In this document: piece after piece, positions 1 to 6,087 of the stretch
Numbering within the stretch: the first letter of the stretch is position 1
Layout: each line of letters begins with the position of its first letter
Assembly (NCBI GenBank): GCA_900767075.1
Contig: CAAFXX010000366.1
Span: 1 to 13,915, forward strand
Reading direction: 5' to 3'
DNA: 13,915 nt
Source: Bacteroidales bacterium
GTDB taxonomy: Bacteria > Bacteroidota > Bacteroidia > Bacteroidales > Muribaculaceae
Notes under the pieces: generated by a model
Database searches by the model: none
The model's input: only the letters and a program-made list of their open reading frames with translations
Told to the model about the DNA's origin: nothing
Translations under genes and position numbers: made by a program

Positions 1-791
1 ACTTTATACCGGGCAGCTATGCACAGATACGAATCCCGAAGTATTCGATGGATTATGACAAGGATATCGACAAGAGCATGATCGGCGACGAATACCTTCC
101 TGCCTGGGAGAAATTCGGGCTCTTCACGCTCAAGGCATCGAATGACGAGGAAACGGTCCGCGCCTATTCAATGGCGAACTATCCGGAAGAGGGCGACCGC
201 ATAATGCTGACGGTCCGCATTGCAACTCCTCCTTTCAAACCGAAACCTCAGGTCGGATTCCAGAACGTGCCTTCCGGTATCGCCTCATCTTATATCTTCT
301 CGCTGAAACCGGGCGACAAGGTGATGATGAGCGGTCCTTACGGAGACTTCCACCCCATCGTGGATTCCAAAGCCGAGATGATATGGGTCGGCGGCGGCGC
401 CGGCATGGCTCCTCTCCGCGCCCAGATCATGTGGATGACAAAGACTTTGCACACTACCGACCGCAAGATGAGCTATTTCTATGGCGCACGCGCCTTGAAC
501 GAGGTGTTCTATCTCGACGATTTCCTCCAGCTCGAGAAGGATTTCCCGAATTTCAAGTTCTATCTTGCACTTGACCGTCCGGATCCGGCTGCCGATGCCG
601 CAGGCGTCGAATATACCGCCGGATTCGTTCATCAGGTGATGTTCGAGAAATATCTGAAGAACCACGAGGCTCCCGAGGATATTGAATATTACATGTGCGG
701 TCCAGGCCCCATGAGCAACGCGGTAAACAATATGCTGTATAATCTCGGAGTGGAGCCTTCAAGCATCCACTACGACAATTTCGGAGGATAA
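1..791 (+). CDS. nqrF: Na+-translocating NADH:quinone reductase subunit F, C-terminal part (5' truncated)
   Basis: The reading frame is open from base 3 to the stop at 789-791, so the gene begins outside the window. An internal ATG at base 48 is not the start. About 262 residues are visible of a family usually near 420. The missing part is the N-terminal membrane anchor and the 2Fe-2S ferredoxin domain. What is visible is the ferredoxin-reductase-like portion: a beta-barrel segment with the FAD-binding stretch RAYSMANYPEE, the NADH-binding glycine motif GGGAGMAP (around bases 391-414), the NqrF-typical DRKMSYFYGAR, and the C-terminal CGPGPM before a FGG end. NqrF is the entry point of electrons from NADH into the membrane-bound Na+-NQR complex. 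The other nqr genes would lie to the left. Identification rests on close agreement with remembered Vibrio NqrF motifs. Confidence 0.96.
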   Translation, partial: FIPGSYAQIRIPKYSMDYDKDIDKSMIGDEYLPAWEKFGLFTLKASNDEETVRAYSMANYPEEGDRIMLTVRIATPPFKPKPQVGFQNVPSGIASSYIFSLKPGDKVMMSGPYGDFHPIVDSKAEMIWVGGGAGMAPLRAQIMWMTKTLHTTDRKMSYFYGARALNEVFYLDDFLQLEKDFPNFKFYLALDRPDPAADAAGVEYTAGFVHQVMFEKYLKNHEAPEDIEYYMCGPGPMSNAVNNMLYNLGVEPSSIHYDNFGG

Positions 792-827
792 AACATATTT
801 TTTCGACAACCATATATTCACAGAGCT

Positions 828-843
828 TCGTCAGGCTTGACGA
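828..843 (+). other. short inverted repeat in the glyA leader
   Basis: TCGTCA (828-833), a GGCT loop, and TGACGA (838-843) form a perfect 6-bp stem with a 4-base loop. It sits 24 bases before the glyA start, in the 76-base gap after nqrF. There is no T-run after it, so it is not a clear terminator. It could be a leader hairpin, a protein-binding site or chance. No clear TAnnTTTG promoter box is visible in this gap; the nearest is a poor TATTTTTT. Confidence 0.3.
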
Positions 844-867
844 TGCCATACATTAAATCAAATACAC

Positions 868-2148
868 ATGAAGAGAGACACTGAAGTATTCGACATTATC
901 GACCGCGAGCACCTGCGCCAGCGCAGAGGCATTGAATTGATCGCGAGCGAGAACTTTGTAAGCGACGAGGTGATGCGCGCCATGGGCTCGTGCCTCACCA
1001 ACAAATATGCCGAAGGATATCCCGGCCACCGCTATTACGGCGGCTGCCAGATTGTGGATATGGCTGAGGACCTGGCACGCGACCGTGCAAAAAAACTGTT
1101 CGACGCCGAATGGGTGAACGTACAGCCTCATAGTGGAGCACAAGCTAACATGGCTGTCTTCATGGCATGCCTGCAGCCCGGAGATAAATTCATGGGCATG
1201 GACCTCAGCCATGGCGGACACCTGAGCCACGGCAGCCCCGTTAACTTCTCCGGCCTTATGTTCCAGCCCATCAGCTATACCGTGGATAAGGAGACAGGTC
1301 GTGTCAATTATGAGGAGATGGAGGAGAAAGCCCGCGCCGAGCGTCCTAAGCTGATCATCGCCGGTGCAAGCGCCTACAGCCGTGAATGGGATTATGCCCG
1401 CATCCGCAAGCTCGCCGATGAAATCGGTGCCATTTTCATGGTCGACATGGCTCACCCTGCCGGACTTATCGCCGCCGGACTCCTTGAGAACCCCGTAAAG
1501 CATGCCCATATCGTCACGACGACGACACACAAGACCCTGCGCGGTCCCCGCGGCGGCATGATCCTCATGGGTAAGGATTTCGACAATCCCTGGGGCAAGA
1601 AGACACCCAAGGGGGAAATAAAGAAAATGTCGGCACTCCTTGACTCAGCGGTGTTCCCGGGTGTTCAGGGCGGTCCGCTTGAGCATGTCATAGCAGCAAA
1701 GGCTGTTGCATTCGGCGAAGCCCTGCAGCCTGAATGGAAAGAATACGCCATCCAGATCAAGAAGAATGCTGACGCCCTTGCAAATGCCCTTATCAAACGC
1801 GGATACAAGATTATTTCCGACGGCACGGACAACCACTGCATGTTGGTTGACCTTCGTCCCAAATTCCCCGATATGAGCGGCAAGAAAGCCGAGAGAGTGC
1901 TTGTCGAGGCAGACATCACAGCCAACAAGAACATGGTTCCTTACGATACCCGCAGCCCGTTCCTGACAAGCGGTCTGAGGTTCGGAACAGCCGCCATAAC
2001 CACCCGCGGTGCCAAAGAGGAACTGATGGAGACAATCGCTGGATTCATCGACCGCGTATTGTGCAACGCCGACGATCCCGAGGTAATTGCCGATGTTCGC
2101 CGTCAGGTCAACGAGCTGATGAACGAATATCCAATGTTCGCCTGGTGA
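868..2148 (+). CDS. glyA: serine hydroxymethyltransferase
   Basis: This 426-residue protein is full length for cytosolic bacterial SHMT. It interconverts serine and glycine with tetrahydrofolate as one-carbon carrier, using pyridoxal phosphate. Visible family signatures are RQRRGIELIASENFVS near the N-terminus, NKYAEGYPGHRYYGGC in the substrate and folate region, DLSHGGHLSHG, the cofactor aspartate in FMVDMAHPAGLIAAG, and the PLP-lysine motif TTTTHKTLRGPRGG with the Schiff-base lysine at about residue 222. The C-terminal RFGTAAITTRG is also typical. The start ATG at 868 follows an A-rich, Shine-Dalgarno-free leader, which is normal for Bacteroidetes. It lies 76 bases after nqrF on the same strand, but nothing suggests functional linkage to Na+-NQR. 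Confidence 0.98.
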   Translation: MKRDTEVFDIIDREHLRQRRGIELIASENFVSDEVMRAMGSCLTNKYAEGYPGHRYYGGCQIVDMAEDLARDRAKKLFDAEWVNVQPHSGAQANMAVFMACLQPGDKFMGMDLSHGGHLSHGSPVNFSGLMFQPISYTVDKETGRVNYEEMEEKARAERPKLIIAGASAYSREWDYARIRKLADEIGAIFMVDMAHPAGLIAAGLLENPVKHAHIVTTTTHKTLRGPRGGMILMGKDFDNPWGKKTPKGEIKKMSALLDSAVFPGVQGGPLEHVIAAKAVAFGEALQPEWKEYAIQIKKNADALANALIKRGYKIISDGTDNHCMLVDLRPKFPDMSGKKAERVLVEADITANKNMVPYDTRSPFLTSGLRFGTAAITTRGAKEELMETIAGFIDRVLCNADDPEVIADVRRQVNELMNEYPMFAW

Positions 2149-2164
2149 TCCGTTTCCTATATAT

Positions 2165-2192
2165 CGCCGCTGCGGATGGCACCGCAACGGCG
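2165..2192 (+). terminator. stem-loop downstream of glyA, possible terminator
   Basis: CGCCG and TGCGG (2165-2175, one unpaired base between them) can pair with CCGCA and CGGCG (2182-2192), leaving a 6-base loop. The GC-rich 10-bp stem begins 17 bases after the glyA stop. The tail (ACCATTTACACCTTTT) is only partly T-rich, so termination is plausible rather than certain. The rest of the 179-base glyA-bioD gap holds no promoter I trust; TAGGCTTG at 2241-2248 is a one-mismatch -7 box without a -33 partner. Confidence 0.4.
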
Positions 2193-2327
2193 AACCATTT
2201 ACACCTTTTAAGGCTTAAACAATCACATGATGAAAGTTTATAGGCTTGTTAGTACTCTCTCCTTTTGCTTAGTCGAATATATAGACTTTTCTCTCCACCT
2301 TAACCATTAAAAGATTGTTCATTGACT

Positions 2328-2975
2328 ATGAATATCACAGGTATTGAAATCCCGAAAACTCTCTTCATAACCGGCACCGACACCGATGCCGGCAAAAGCT
2401 ACGCGACAGGACTGCTTGCAAAAGCGATTCTCAACCGCGGCGAAAGCGTCATAACGCAGAAATTCGTCCAGACAGGCAACCGTGATTTCAGCGAGGACAT
2501 AGATGTGCACCGGCGACTCATGGAAATCCAGCCGACAACCTACGACCGTCTCTACGTCACGGCGCCGATGATCTTCACCTATCCGTGCAGCCCGGAGCTT
2601 GCGGCGCGCATCGATGGGACAGAGATAGACTTCAAGATAATTGAAGATGCTACGAAAACCCTTGCTGCTGCCTTTGACCATGTGCTGATCGAAGGTGCAG
2701 GAGGACTCATGGTGCCTCTGAAAGGGGAATATCTGACTATGGACTATATCCGCGAGCATAAGATACCGGTTGCCGTCACCATAAACGGCAAGCTCGGCTC
2801 GATAAACCACATCCTGCTTACGCTGAGCGCTATCGGCCATGCGGGCATAGATCTCTTCGCTGTCCTATACAATACCTATTTTGACAAGGACAAGACCATA
2901 GCAGCCGATACCAAGGAGTTTACACGCCGCTGGCTCGAGCATCATTTCCCCGATGCGCATTATATCGAATTCTGA
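2328..2975 (+). CDS. bioD: ATP-dependent dethiobiotin synthetase
   Basis: BioD closes the ureido ring of 7,8-diaminopelargonate with CO2 and ATP to give dethiobiotin, the penultimate step of biotin synthesis. The 215-residue length is usual. Motifs in order are the P-loop FITGTDTDAGKSYATG near the N-terminus, KFVQTGN (the diamine/ATP loop lysine), APMIFTYPCSPELAAR (substrate region), DHVLIEGAGGLMVPL (switch glycines) and GKLGSINHILLTLSAIGHAG (nucleotide and dimer region). The start is taken at ATG 2328; a TTG at 2322 is also in frame but less likely. Two positions differ from the E. coli enzyme: Ser instead of Thr after the P-loop lysine, and Glu where CSPHLAA is common. The gene is separated from bioA, bioF and bioGC in this window, with the exonuclease gene next downstream after 87 bases. 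Confidence 0.95.
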   Translation: MNITGIEIPKTLFITGTDTDAGKSYATGLLAKAILNRGESVITQKFVQTGNRDFSEDIDVHRRLMEIQPTTYDRLYVTAPMIFTYPCSPELAARIDGTEIDFKIIEDATKTLAAAFDHVLIEGAGGLMVPLKGEYLTMDYIREHKIPVAVTINGKLGSINHILLTLSAIGHAGIDLFAVLYNTYFDKDKTIAADTKEFTRRWLEHHFPDAHYIEF

Positions 2976-3062
2976 AAGGTTTAATGCCACCGTCAGAAGC
3001 GACCGACATATTCATTTCTCCTCAAATCTAAAATTTAAACTTATAAGCAAAATATCGAAGCC

Positions 3063-3704
3063 ATGGATAAATGTGATGACAACAATATAAATGTCTCCAT
3101 TACGAAAAATGAACTGGCGACCCTACCCGTTGCTGCCTATCACGGCAACATACATGTTGTGGATTCGGAAGAAGACGCAATAAAGGCGGTTGAAGTACTG
3201 GCAGCGGAATCAGTTATCGGCTTCGACACCGAAACAAAACCCAGTTTCAAACGCGGTCAGTCAAACAATGTTGCTCTGCTACAGCTGTCGACACATACCG
3301 ACTGCTACCTATTCCGGCTGAACCATATCGGACTGCCCGAAGTTGTCAGAAATCTTCTTGAAACGGAGGATGTACTCAAGATCGGATTATCCATACACGA
3401 CGATTTCCATAATCTCCGCAAGATTTACGAACTGGAGCCAAAAGGATTCATCGACCTTCAGAATTATGTAAAATACTACGATATCGCCGACAACAGCCTC
3501 TCCAGAATCTACGGTATCCTTTTCGGTCGGCGCATATCAAAAGGACAACGCCTCACGAACTGGGAGGCAGCCGACCTTACCCCCAACCAGCAGAATTACG
3601 CGGCTCTCGACGCCCTCGCTTGTATCCAGATATACGAATACCTGTCAAAAGGACGTTTTAATCCCGAGGAATCACCATATCTTCGAGACAATGAAAACCA
3701 ATAA
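3063..3704 (+). CDS. short DEDDy-type 3'-5' exonuclease domain protein
   Basis: This 213-residue protein is essentially one RNase D/WRN-like exonuclease domain. Exo I is GFDTET (Asp55, Glu57), Exo II is the KIGLSIHDDFHNLRK region (Asp113 or Asp114), and Exo III is NYAALDALA with Tyr179 and Asp183, giving the DEDDy pattern. All four acidic ligands for the two metal ions therefore appear present and the enzyme should be active on nucleic acid. It lacks the C-terminal HRDC domains of true RNase D, so the substrate cannot be named. This is the stand-alone 3'-5' exonuclease type common in Bacteroidetes. It begins 87 bases after bioD, with an A/T-rich leader and no clear promoter, and overlaps or abuts the small membrane-protein gene that follows. 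Confidence 0.9.
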   Translation: MDKCDDNNINVSITKNELATLPVAAYHGNIHVVDSEEDAIKAVEVLAAESVIGFDTETKPSFKRGQSNNVALLQLSTHTDCYLFRLNHIGLPEVVRNLLETEDVLKIGLSIHDDFHNLRKIYELEPKGFIDLQNYVKYYDIADNSLSRIYGILFGRRISKGQRLTNWEAADLTPNQQNYAALDALACIQIYEYLSKGRFNPEESPYLRDNENQ

Positions 3705-3894
3705 AATGAAATTTAAACGCAGCGAATGGCTTCCGGCTTTGCTCCTCGCCTATTTCGCCTGCATGACAATATGGTTCGGCAAAAGCCTTATAGCCAACGG
3801 AGAGTGGCTGAGGCTCGTTCTCGTTTCTCTTGCCGAACTGACGGTAATCTATACTCTGCGCGTTTTCCTGCGTAAACGTGAGGCAAATCAATAG
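3691..3894 (+). CDS. small two-helix membrane protein of unknown function
   Basis: I do not recognise a family. The 67 residues contain two hydrophobic segments, about residues 14-30 and 39-60, with a basic N-terminus (KTNKMKFKR) and a basic C-terminal tail (LRKREANQ). The positive-inside rule therefore suggests a hairpin with both ends in the cytoplasm. ATG 3691 lies inside the exonuclease gene (14-base overlap). A second in-frame ATG at 3706 follows the exonuclease stop by one base and would give 62 residues beginning MKFKRSEW; either could be used. The overlap or abutment implies translation from the exonuclease message. The gene is small, but the membrane topology and operon position support its being real. 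Confidence 0.65.
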   Translation: MKTNKMKFKRSEWLPALLLAYFACMTIWFGKSLIANGEWLRLVLVSLAELTVIYTLRVFLRKREANQ

Positions 3895-3961
3895 AGAACT
3901 TAGGACAAGGTTTCCGACAACATCACACGACGGGAAAGACCGAAAATCTGCACATCAAAAC

Positions 3962-4005
3962 AACAGCCGGGATTAACTGATCTTCTTCAATTAATTCCGG
4001 CTGTT
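3962..4005. terminator. long stem-loop, likely terminator or RNA domain
   Basis: AACAGCCGGGATTAA (3962-3976) pairs with TTAATTCCGGCTGTT (3991-4005): 15 pairs including one G-T wobble, with a 14-base loop. On the minus strand it is followed by GTTTTGATG, a short T-run. On the plus strand it is followed by an A-rich rather than T-rich stretch, so it suits leftward transcripts better, although it may also stop the exonuclease unit. Confidence 0.6.
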
Positions 4006-4007
4006 AT

Positions 4008-4047
4008 ATAAAAAATAAAGGGTGATAACCTCCACGGTCGCACCCTT
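4008..4047 (-). terminator. intrinsic terminator, leftward
   Basis: Reading the minus strand, AAGGGTG pairs with CACCCTT (4047-4041 with 4024-4018). An inner ACC/GGU pairing closes a 5-base loop across a small internal loop. The stem is followed at once by TATTTTTTAT (4017-4008). This has the form of a Rho-independent terminator for leftward transcription. Confidence 0.6.
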
Positions 4048-4103
4048 ATAAGTTTCTACAGGTAAAAAATCTTAAGGTAAAAAAAGATTGTTTTAGGTCA
4101 ATG

Positions 4104-4135
4104 CAAAGGTATAACTTTTATCCTAATCCACCAAA
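4104..4135 (-). promoter_or_regulatory. Bacteroidetes-type promoter reading leftward
   Basis: On the minus strand there is TTTG at 4135-4132, a 20-base spacer (4131-4112), then TACCTTTG at 4111-4104. This matches the Bacteroidetes sigma-ABfr consensus (-33 TTTG, about 20 bases, -7 TAnnTTTG) at every defined position. The predicted transcription start is about 4098. It lies 106 bases beyond the lpxH stop, so it does not serve lpxH and instead points into the stem-loop region. Confidence 0.7.
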
Positions 4136-4152
4136 CAATTAATAGCAAAATG

Positions 4153-4169
4153 TTACAAATGTGTTGTAA
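4153..4169. repeat. perfect inverted repeat TTACAA-N5-TTGTAA
   Basis: TTACAA (4153-4158) and TTGTAA (4164-4169) are exact inverse complements with a 5-base spacer. The site lies 18 bases upstream of the -33 box of the leftward promoter. That position suits an operator or activator site, though the region is A/T-rich and it could be chance. Confidence 0.4.
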
Positions 4170-4240
4170 AACATATAATATTTGTTAATTTATATAATCC
4201 AACCCGGTTTATCACGTCTTGATTCATGATTTTTTGCTTA

Positions 4241-5005
4241 TTAGAACGTTTCTTCACCAAATTTCAAGACCTCAAGCCGCGTTCCGTCCCACCTTGCATA
4301 ACTGAATGTCCTTATCCATTCGCCGAGTACGACGATTTCCGTTTCTGGAGCGATGCTGAATCTTTTCAATAGATGAAGGTGCCCGTACATGAAATAATTA
4401 ATCTCTGGATGGAGTTTCAAATATTCCTTGCTGAAGACAGTGATATTGTCGATCATTCTTTCGGCATTTTCCGGCTTGGGCAGATATCCGTCGCATCCGC
4501 CATTCTCACGGCTGTGTCGGCTCCAGCCATAGGCAAAGGGCACAGTCCACCGCGGATGTATCGCCGAATACATCCGCTGGCATATCCTGTTGCGGAACAT
4601 CGAGCGGATAAACCGGAACTTCCATGGCAGTCTCCCCACGCCGTCACCATGCGTCATAAAGAAACATTTGCCGTCGATTTCCTCTGTCAGAGTACCGTCG
4701 ATGACCTCTATGCCCAATTCCGAAGGAAGATAATCGAAAATCCATATGTCGTGGTTTCCGATAAACCATACTATCCTTATTCCGCTGTCGGCAAGTTCGG
4801 CGAGCTTTCCGAAGAACCTCACGAAACCGCGCGGCACCACATAGCGATACTCATACCAGTAATCGAGAATATCGCCCAACAGATAGATTACATCCGCATC
4901 CCCCTTTATTGAATCAAGGAAACGGACAACCCTGCGCTCCGCTTCATGCGAATCGCTGAAATAAGGGGCGCCGAGATGCAGGTCGCTGAGAAAATATGCG
5001 GTCAT
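4241..5005 (-). CDS. lpxH: UDP-2,3-diacylglucosamine diphosphatase-like metallophosphoesterase
   Basis: LpxH removes UMP from UDP-2,3-diacylglucosamine to give lipid X, a step of lipid A synthesis at the inner face of the cytoplasmic membrane. The 254-residue protein has the whole calcineurin-type metal site: SDLHLG (Asp8, His10), LLGDILDYW (Asp45), GNHD (83-86), THGDG (His119) and GHLH (208-211). Length and the GDxxDxW region fit the LpxH group rather than long phosphoesterases. Bacteroidetes paralogs of this group exist, so the exact substrate is inferred. The start ATG (5005-5003) shares the ATGA overlap with the stop of the upstream DUF59 gene, implying translational coupling. No terminator is obvious directly after its stop; the hairpins at 4047-3962 are the nearest. 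Confidence 0.85.
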   Translation of the reverse strand: MTAYFLSDLHLGAPYFSDSHEAERRVVRFLDSIKGDADVIYLLGDILDYWYEYRYVVPRGFVRFFGKLAELADSGIRIVWFIGNHDIWIFDYLPSELGIEVIDGTLTEEIDGKCFFMTHGDGVGRLPWKFRFIRSMFRNRICQRMYSAIHPRWTVPFAYGWSRHSRENGGCDGYLPKPENAERMIDNITVFSKEYLKLHPEINYFMYGHLHLLKRFSIAPETEIVVLGEWIRTFSYARWDGTRLEVLKFGEETF

Positions 5006-5343
5006 AAGAAGCCGAGTTCAAGCTTGGCTTCCTCGCTCATCATGTCCTGTGTCCACTCAGGCTCGAACACGAGCCGCAGGTCTACCTTTTCCGGGCCCTC
5101 GATGCTCACGAGCTTCTGCCGCACGTCCTCAAGGATAAAGTCAGCTGCCGGACAGGAAGGCGCCGTAAGCGTCATGTCGACATGAAGGGTCCTGTCGGGA
5201 AGTGTGTATTCGATTCTATATATCAGTCCGAGATCGTAGACATTGACCGGTATCTCGGGGTCAAAAACCGTGCGGAGCATCTCTATTGCCTTCTGCGTGA
5301 TCTGAAGCTCCTCGTCGCTCTGGACTTTGTTTTCCTCACTCAT
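5002..5343 (-). CDS. MIP18/DUF59 family protein, likely iron-sulfur assembly factor (SufT/PaaD-like)
   Basis: This 113-residue, single-domain protein carries the DUF59 hallmarks DPEIPVNVYDLGLIY (28-42), TLTAPSCPAADFI with the conserved Cys64, and the C-terminal FEPEWTQDMMSEEAKLELGFL. The DPE-to-DLGLIY motif and the reactive cysteine define the family, whose studied members help mature Fe-S proteins (SufT, MIP18) or a phenylacetyl-CoA oxygenase (PaaD). No paa or suf genes are in the window, so a SufT-like housekeeping role is the better guess. Its TGA overlaps the ATG of the lpxH-like gene by four bases. No consensus promoter is visible upstream in 5344-5394; a small CGCT/AGCG hairpin is there. 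Confidence 0.88.
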   Translation of the reverse strand: MSEENKVQSDEELQITQKAIEMLRTVFDPEIPVNVYDLGLIYRIEYTLPDRTLHVDMTLTAPSCPAADFILEDVRQKLVSIEGPEKVDLRLVFEPEWTQDMMSEEAKLELGFL

Positions 5344-5385
5344 AATGTTTCTTTTTTAAATCGCTGCCTCAAGCGGCGCCCGAAT

Positions 5386-5433
5386 ATTAAACAAAAGGGC
5401 GCATACCGGCTTTAAATCCTGGTATACGCCCTT
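5386..5433 (-). terminator. intrinsic terminator after the barrel-protein pair
   Basis: On the minus strand AAGGGCG and ATACC (5433-5421, one mismatch between them) pair with GGTAT and CGCCCTT (5407-5395). The stem of about 12 bp has a loop that can form two further pairs. It is followed by TTTTGTTTAAT. It begins 11 bases after the stop of the gene at 5444 and separates it from the DUF59-lpxH unit. Confidence 0.75.
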
Positions 5434-5443
5434 GCAATAACTT

Positions 5444-6061
5444 TTAGAATAGCCACGCGAAATTCACTACCCAGCCCCGCGTGCGGCCTGAGAAATTGTC
5501 AAGCTTCACGGTTCGCACGTCGTAACTGATGCCCCAGAGATATCCGGCGGAAAGCTGGAATTTTTCCAGGAACTCGGCACCGATGCCGCACTGCAGTCCG
5601 AACGAGCCGGCGGGATGCTCTATGCAGCTGAGGTCGGAAGTGGCGAGATTGAATGTGAATACCGGACCGCCATAGGCGAACGGAGCCACATAATGCTCCA
5701 GACCGTTCATACGAGTCCATTTGAACCTCAGGTTCAGAGGAATCTGAAGCGTATGGAACCATACCTTCTCATTGCCGAATCCATCGCTCGACCATATCTC
5801 ACGTTCTCCGAAATTCACTTCGGCACCGTGCATCACATATTTCAAGCCGAAGTCCACACCGAAACCGATACCGGGAATCATGACCTCGCCCATAATGCCG
5901 ACGTTTGGTCCGGCAAGCTGTTTGGTCGTGACGAGATCCTGTTTCCAGTACAATTCCGAGATATTGACCCCGACCGTTGGTCCCCAACGGAATTCAGCCG
6001 AAGAGGTGAATGCAGTCAGGACGAGAAGAAGACTGAGCAGTATTCTTTTGAGCAACTTCAT
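5444..6061 (-). CDS. outer-membrane beta-barrel protein, PorT-like, copy 2
   Basis: The 205 residues begin with a clear signal peptide: MKLLKR, then a hydrophobic run, with cleavage likely after SSA at about residue 22. The mature part alternates short amphipathic strands, e.g. FRWGPTVGVNISEL, FGVDFGLKYVMHG, LQIPLNLRFKW, VAPFAYGGPVFTFNL, FQLSAGYLWGISY and GWVVNFAWLF. It ends in an aromatic Phe, as outer-membrane barrels do. Length and strand count fit a small 8- to 10-strand barrel of the PorT/OMP_b-brl group common in Bacteroidetes; the function is not known from sequence. It is 26 bases downstream of a paralog, shares its LxIPLNxR and C-terminal AWLF segments, and is probably co-transcribed with it. 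Confidence 0.85.
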   Translation of the reverse strand: MKLLKRILLSLLLVLTAFTSSAEFRWGPTVGVNISELYWKQDLVTTKQLAGPNVGIMGEVMIPGIGFGVDFGLKYVMHGAEVNFGEREIWSSDGFGNEKVWFHTLQIPLNLRFKWTRMNGLEHYVAPFAYGGPVFTFNLATSDLSCIEHPAGSFGLQCGIGAEFLEKFQLSAGYLWGISYDVRTVKLDNFSGRTRGWVVNFAWLF

Positions 6062-6087
6062 TATCTATTATCTGAATAATTTTTATA

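Larger units (their letters stand above)
3952..4098 (-). ncRNA. candidate small RNA, about 90 or 145 nt
   Basis: This is inferred from sequence only. A near-perfect Bacteroidetes promoter at 4104-4135 reads leftward with a predicted start near 4098. Going 5' to 3' on the minus strand, there is a weak stem (4089-4084 with 4073-4068), then a stable hairpin at 4047-4018 followed by the U-rich stretch UAUUUUUUAU, then a second hairpin at 4005-3962 followed by GUUUUGAUG. Termination at the first would give about 90 nt, at the second about 145 nt. In the longer form, 4094-4088 (AAAACAA) can pair with 3963-3957 (UUGUUUU) and close the molecule. The only ORF seen is an unconvincing 18-codon GTG frame. 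It does not show 4.5S, tmRNA, RNase P or tRNA signatures. It could alternatively be the processed 3' UTR of the lpxH message. Confidence 0.5.
3895..4240. other. 346-base gap holding a candidate small RNA and its control region
   Basis: No convincing protein gene lies here. The gap separates a plus-strand unit from a minus-strand unit that converge on it. It contains two stem-loops (3962-4005 and 4018-4047), an A-rich direct repeat (4060-4069 and 4075-4084), a minus-strand promoter (4104-4135) and an inverted repeat (4153-4169), each listed separately. Bases 3895-3961 and 4170-4240 show nothing I can name beyond A/T-rich sequence. Confidence 0.7.

Noticed and set aside
853..1530. Long open frame on the minus strand opposite glyA (225 codons)
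   Set aside because: It lies wholly antisense to an unmistakable SHMT gene, its product resembles no family, and it is explained by codon bias of the real gene.
2149..2327. BirA-type biotin operator or riboswitch upstream of bioD
   Set aside because: I looked for TTGTAAAC half-sites facing GTTTACAA and for a structured leader and saw neither. The TTACAA-N5-TTGTAA repeat elsewhere is not near a bio gene.
4027..4074. Short GTG frame of about 18 codons within the candidate small RNA, as a leader peptide
   Set aside because: It runs through the hairpin and U-tract, has no upstream A-rich start context, and nothing downstream would be attenuated. The coordinates bracket the region only roughly.
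4373..4912. Plus-strand open frame of 179 codons opposite lpxH
   Set aside because: It is antisense to a gene with all metallophosphoesterase motifs, with no promoter or family resemblance.
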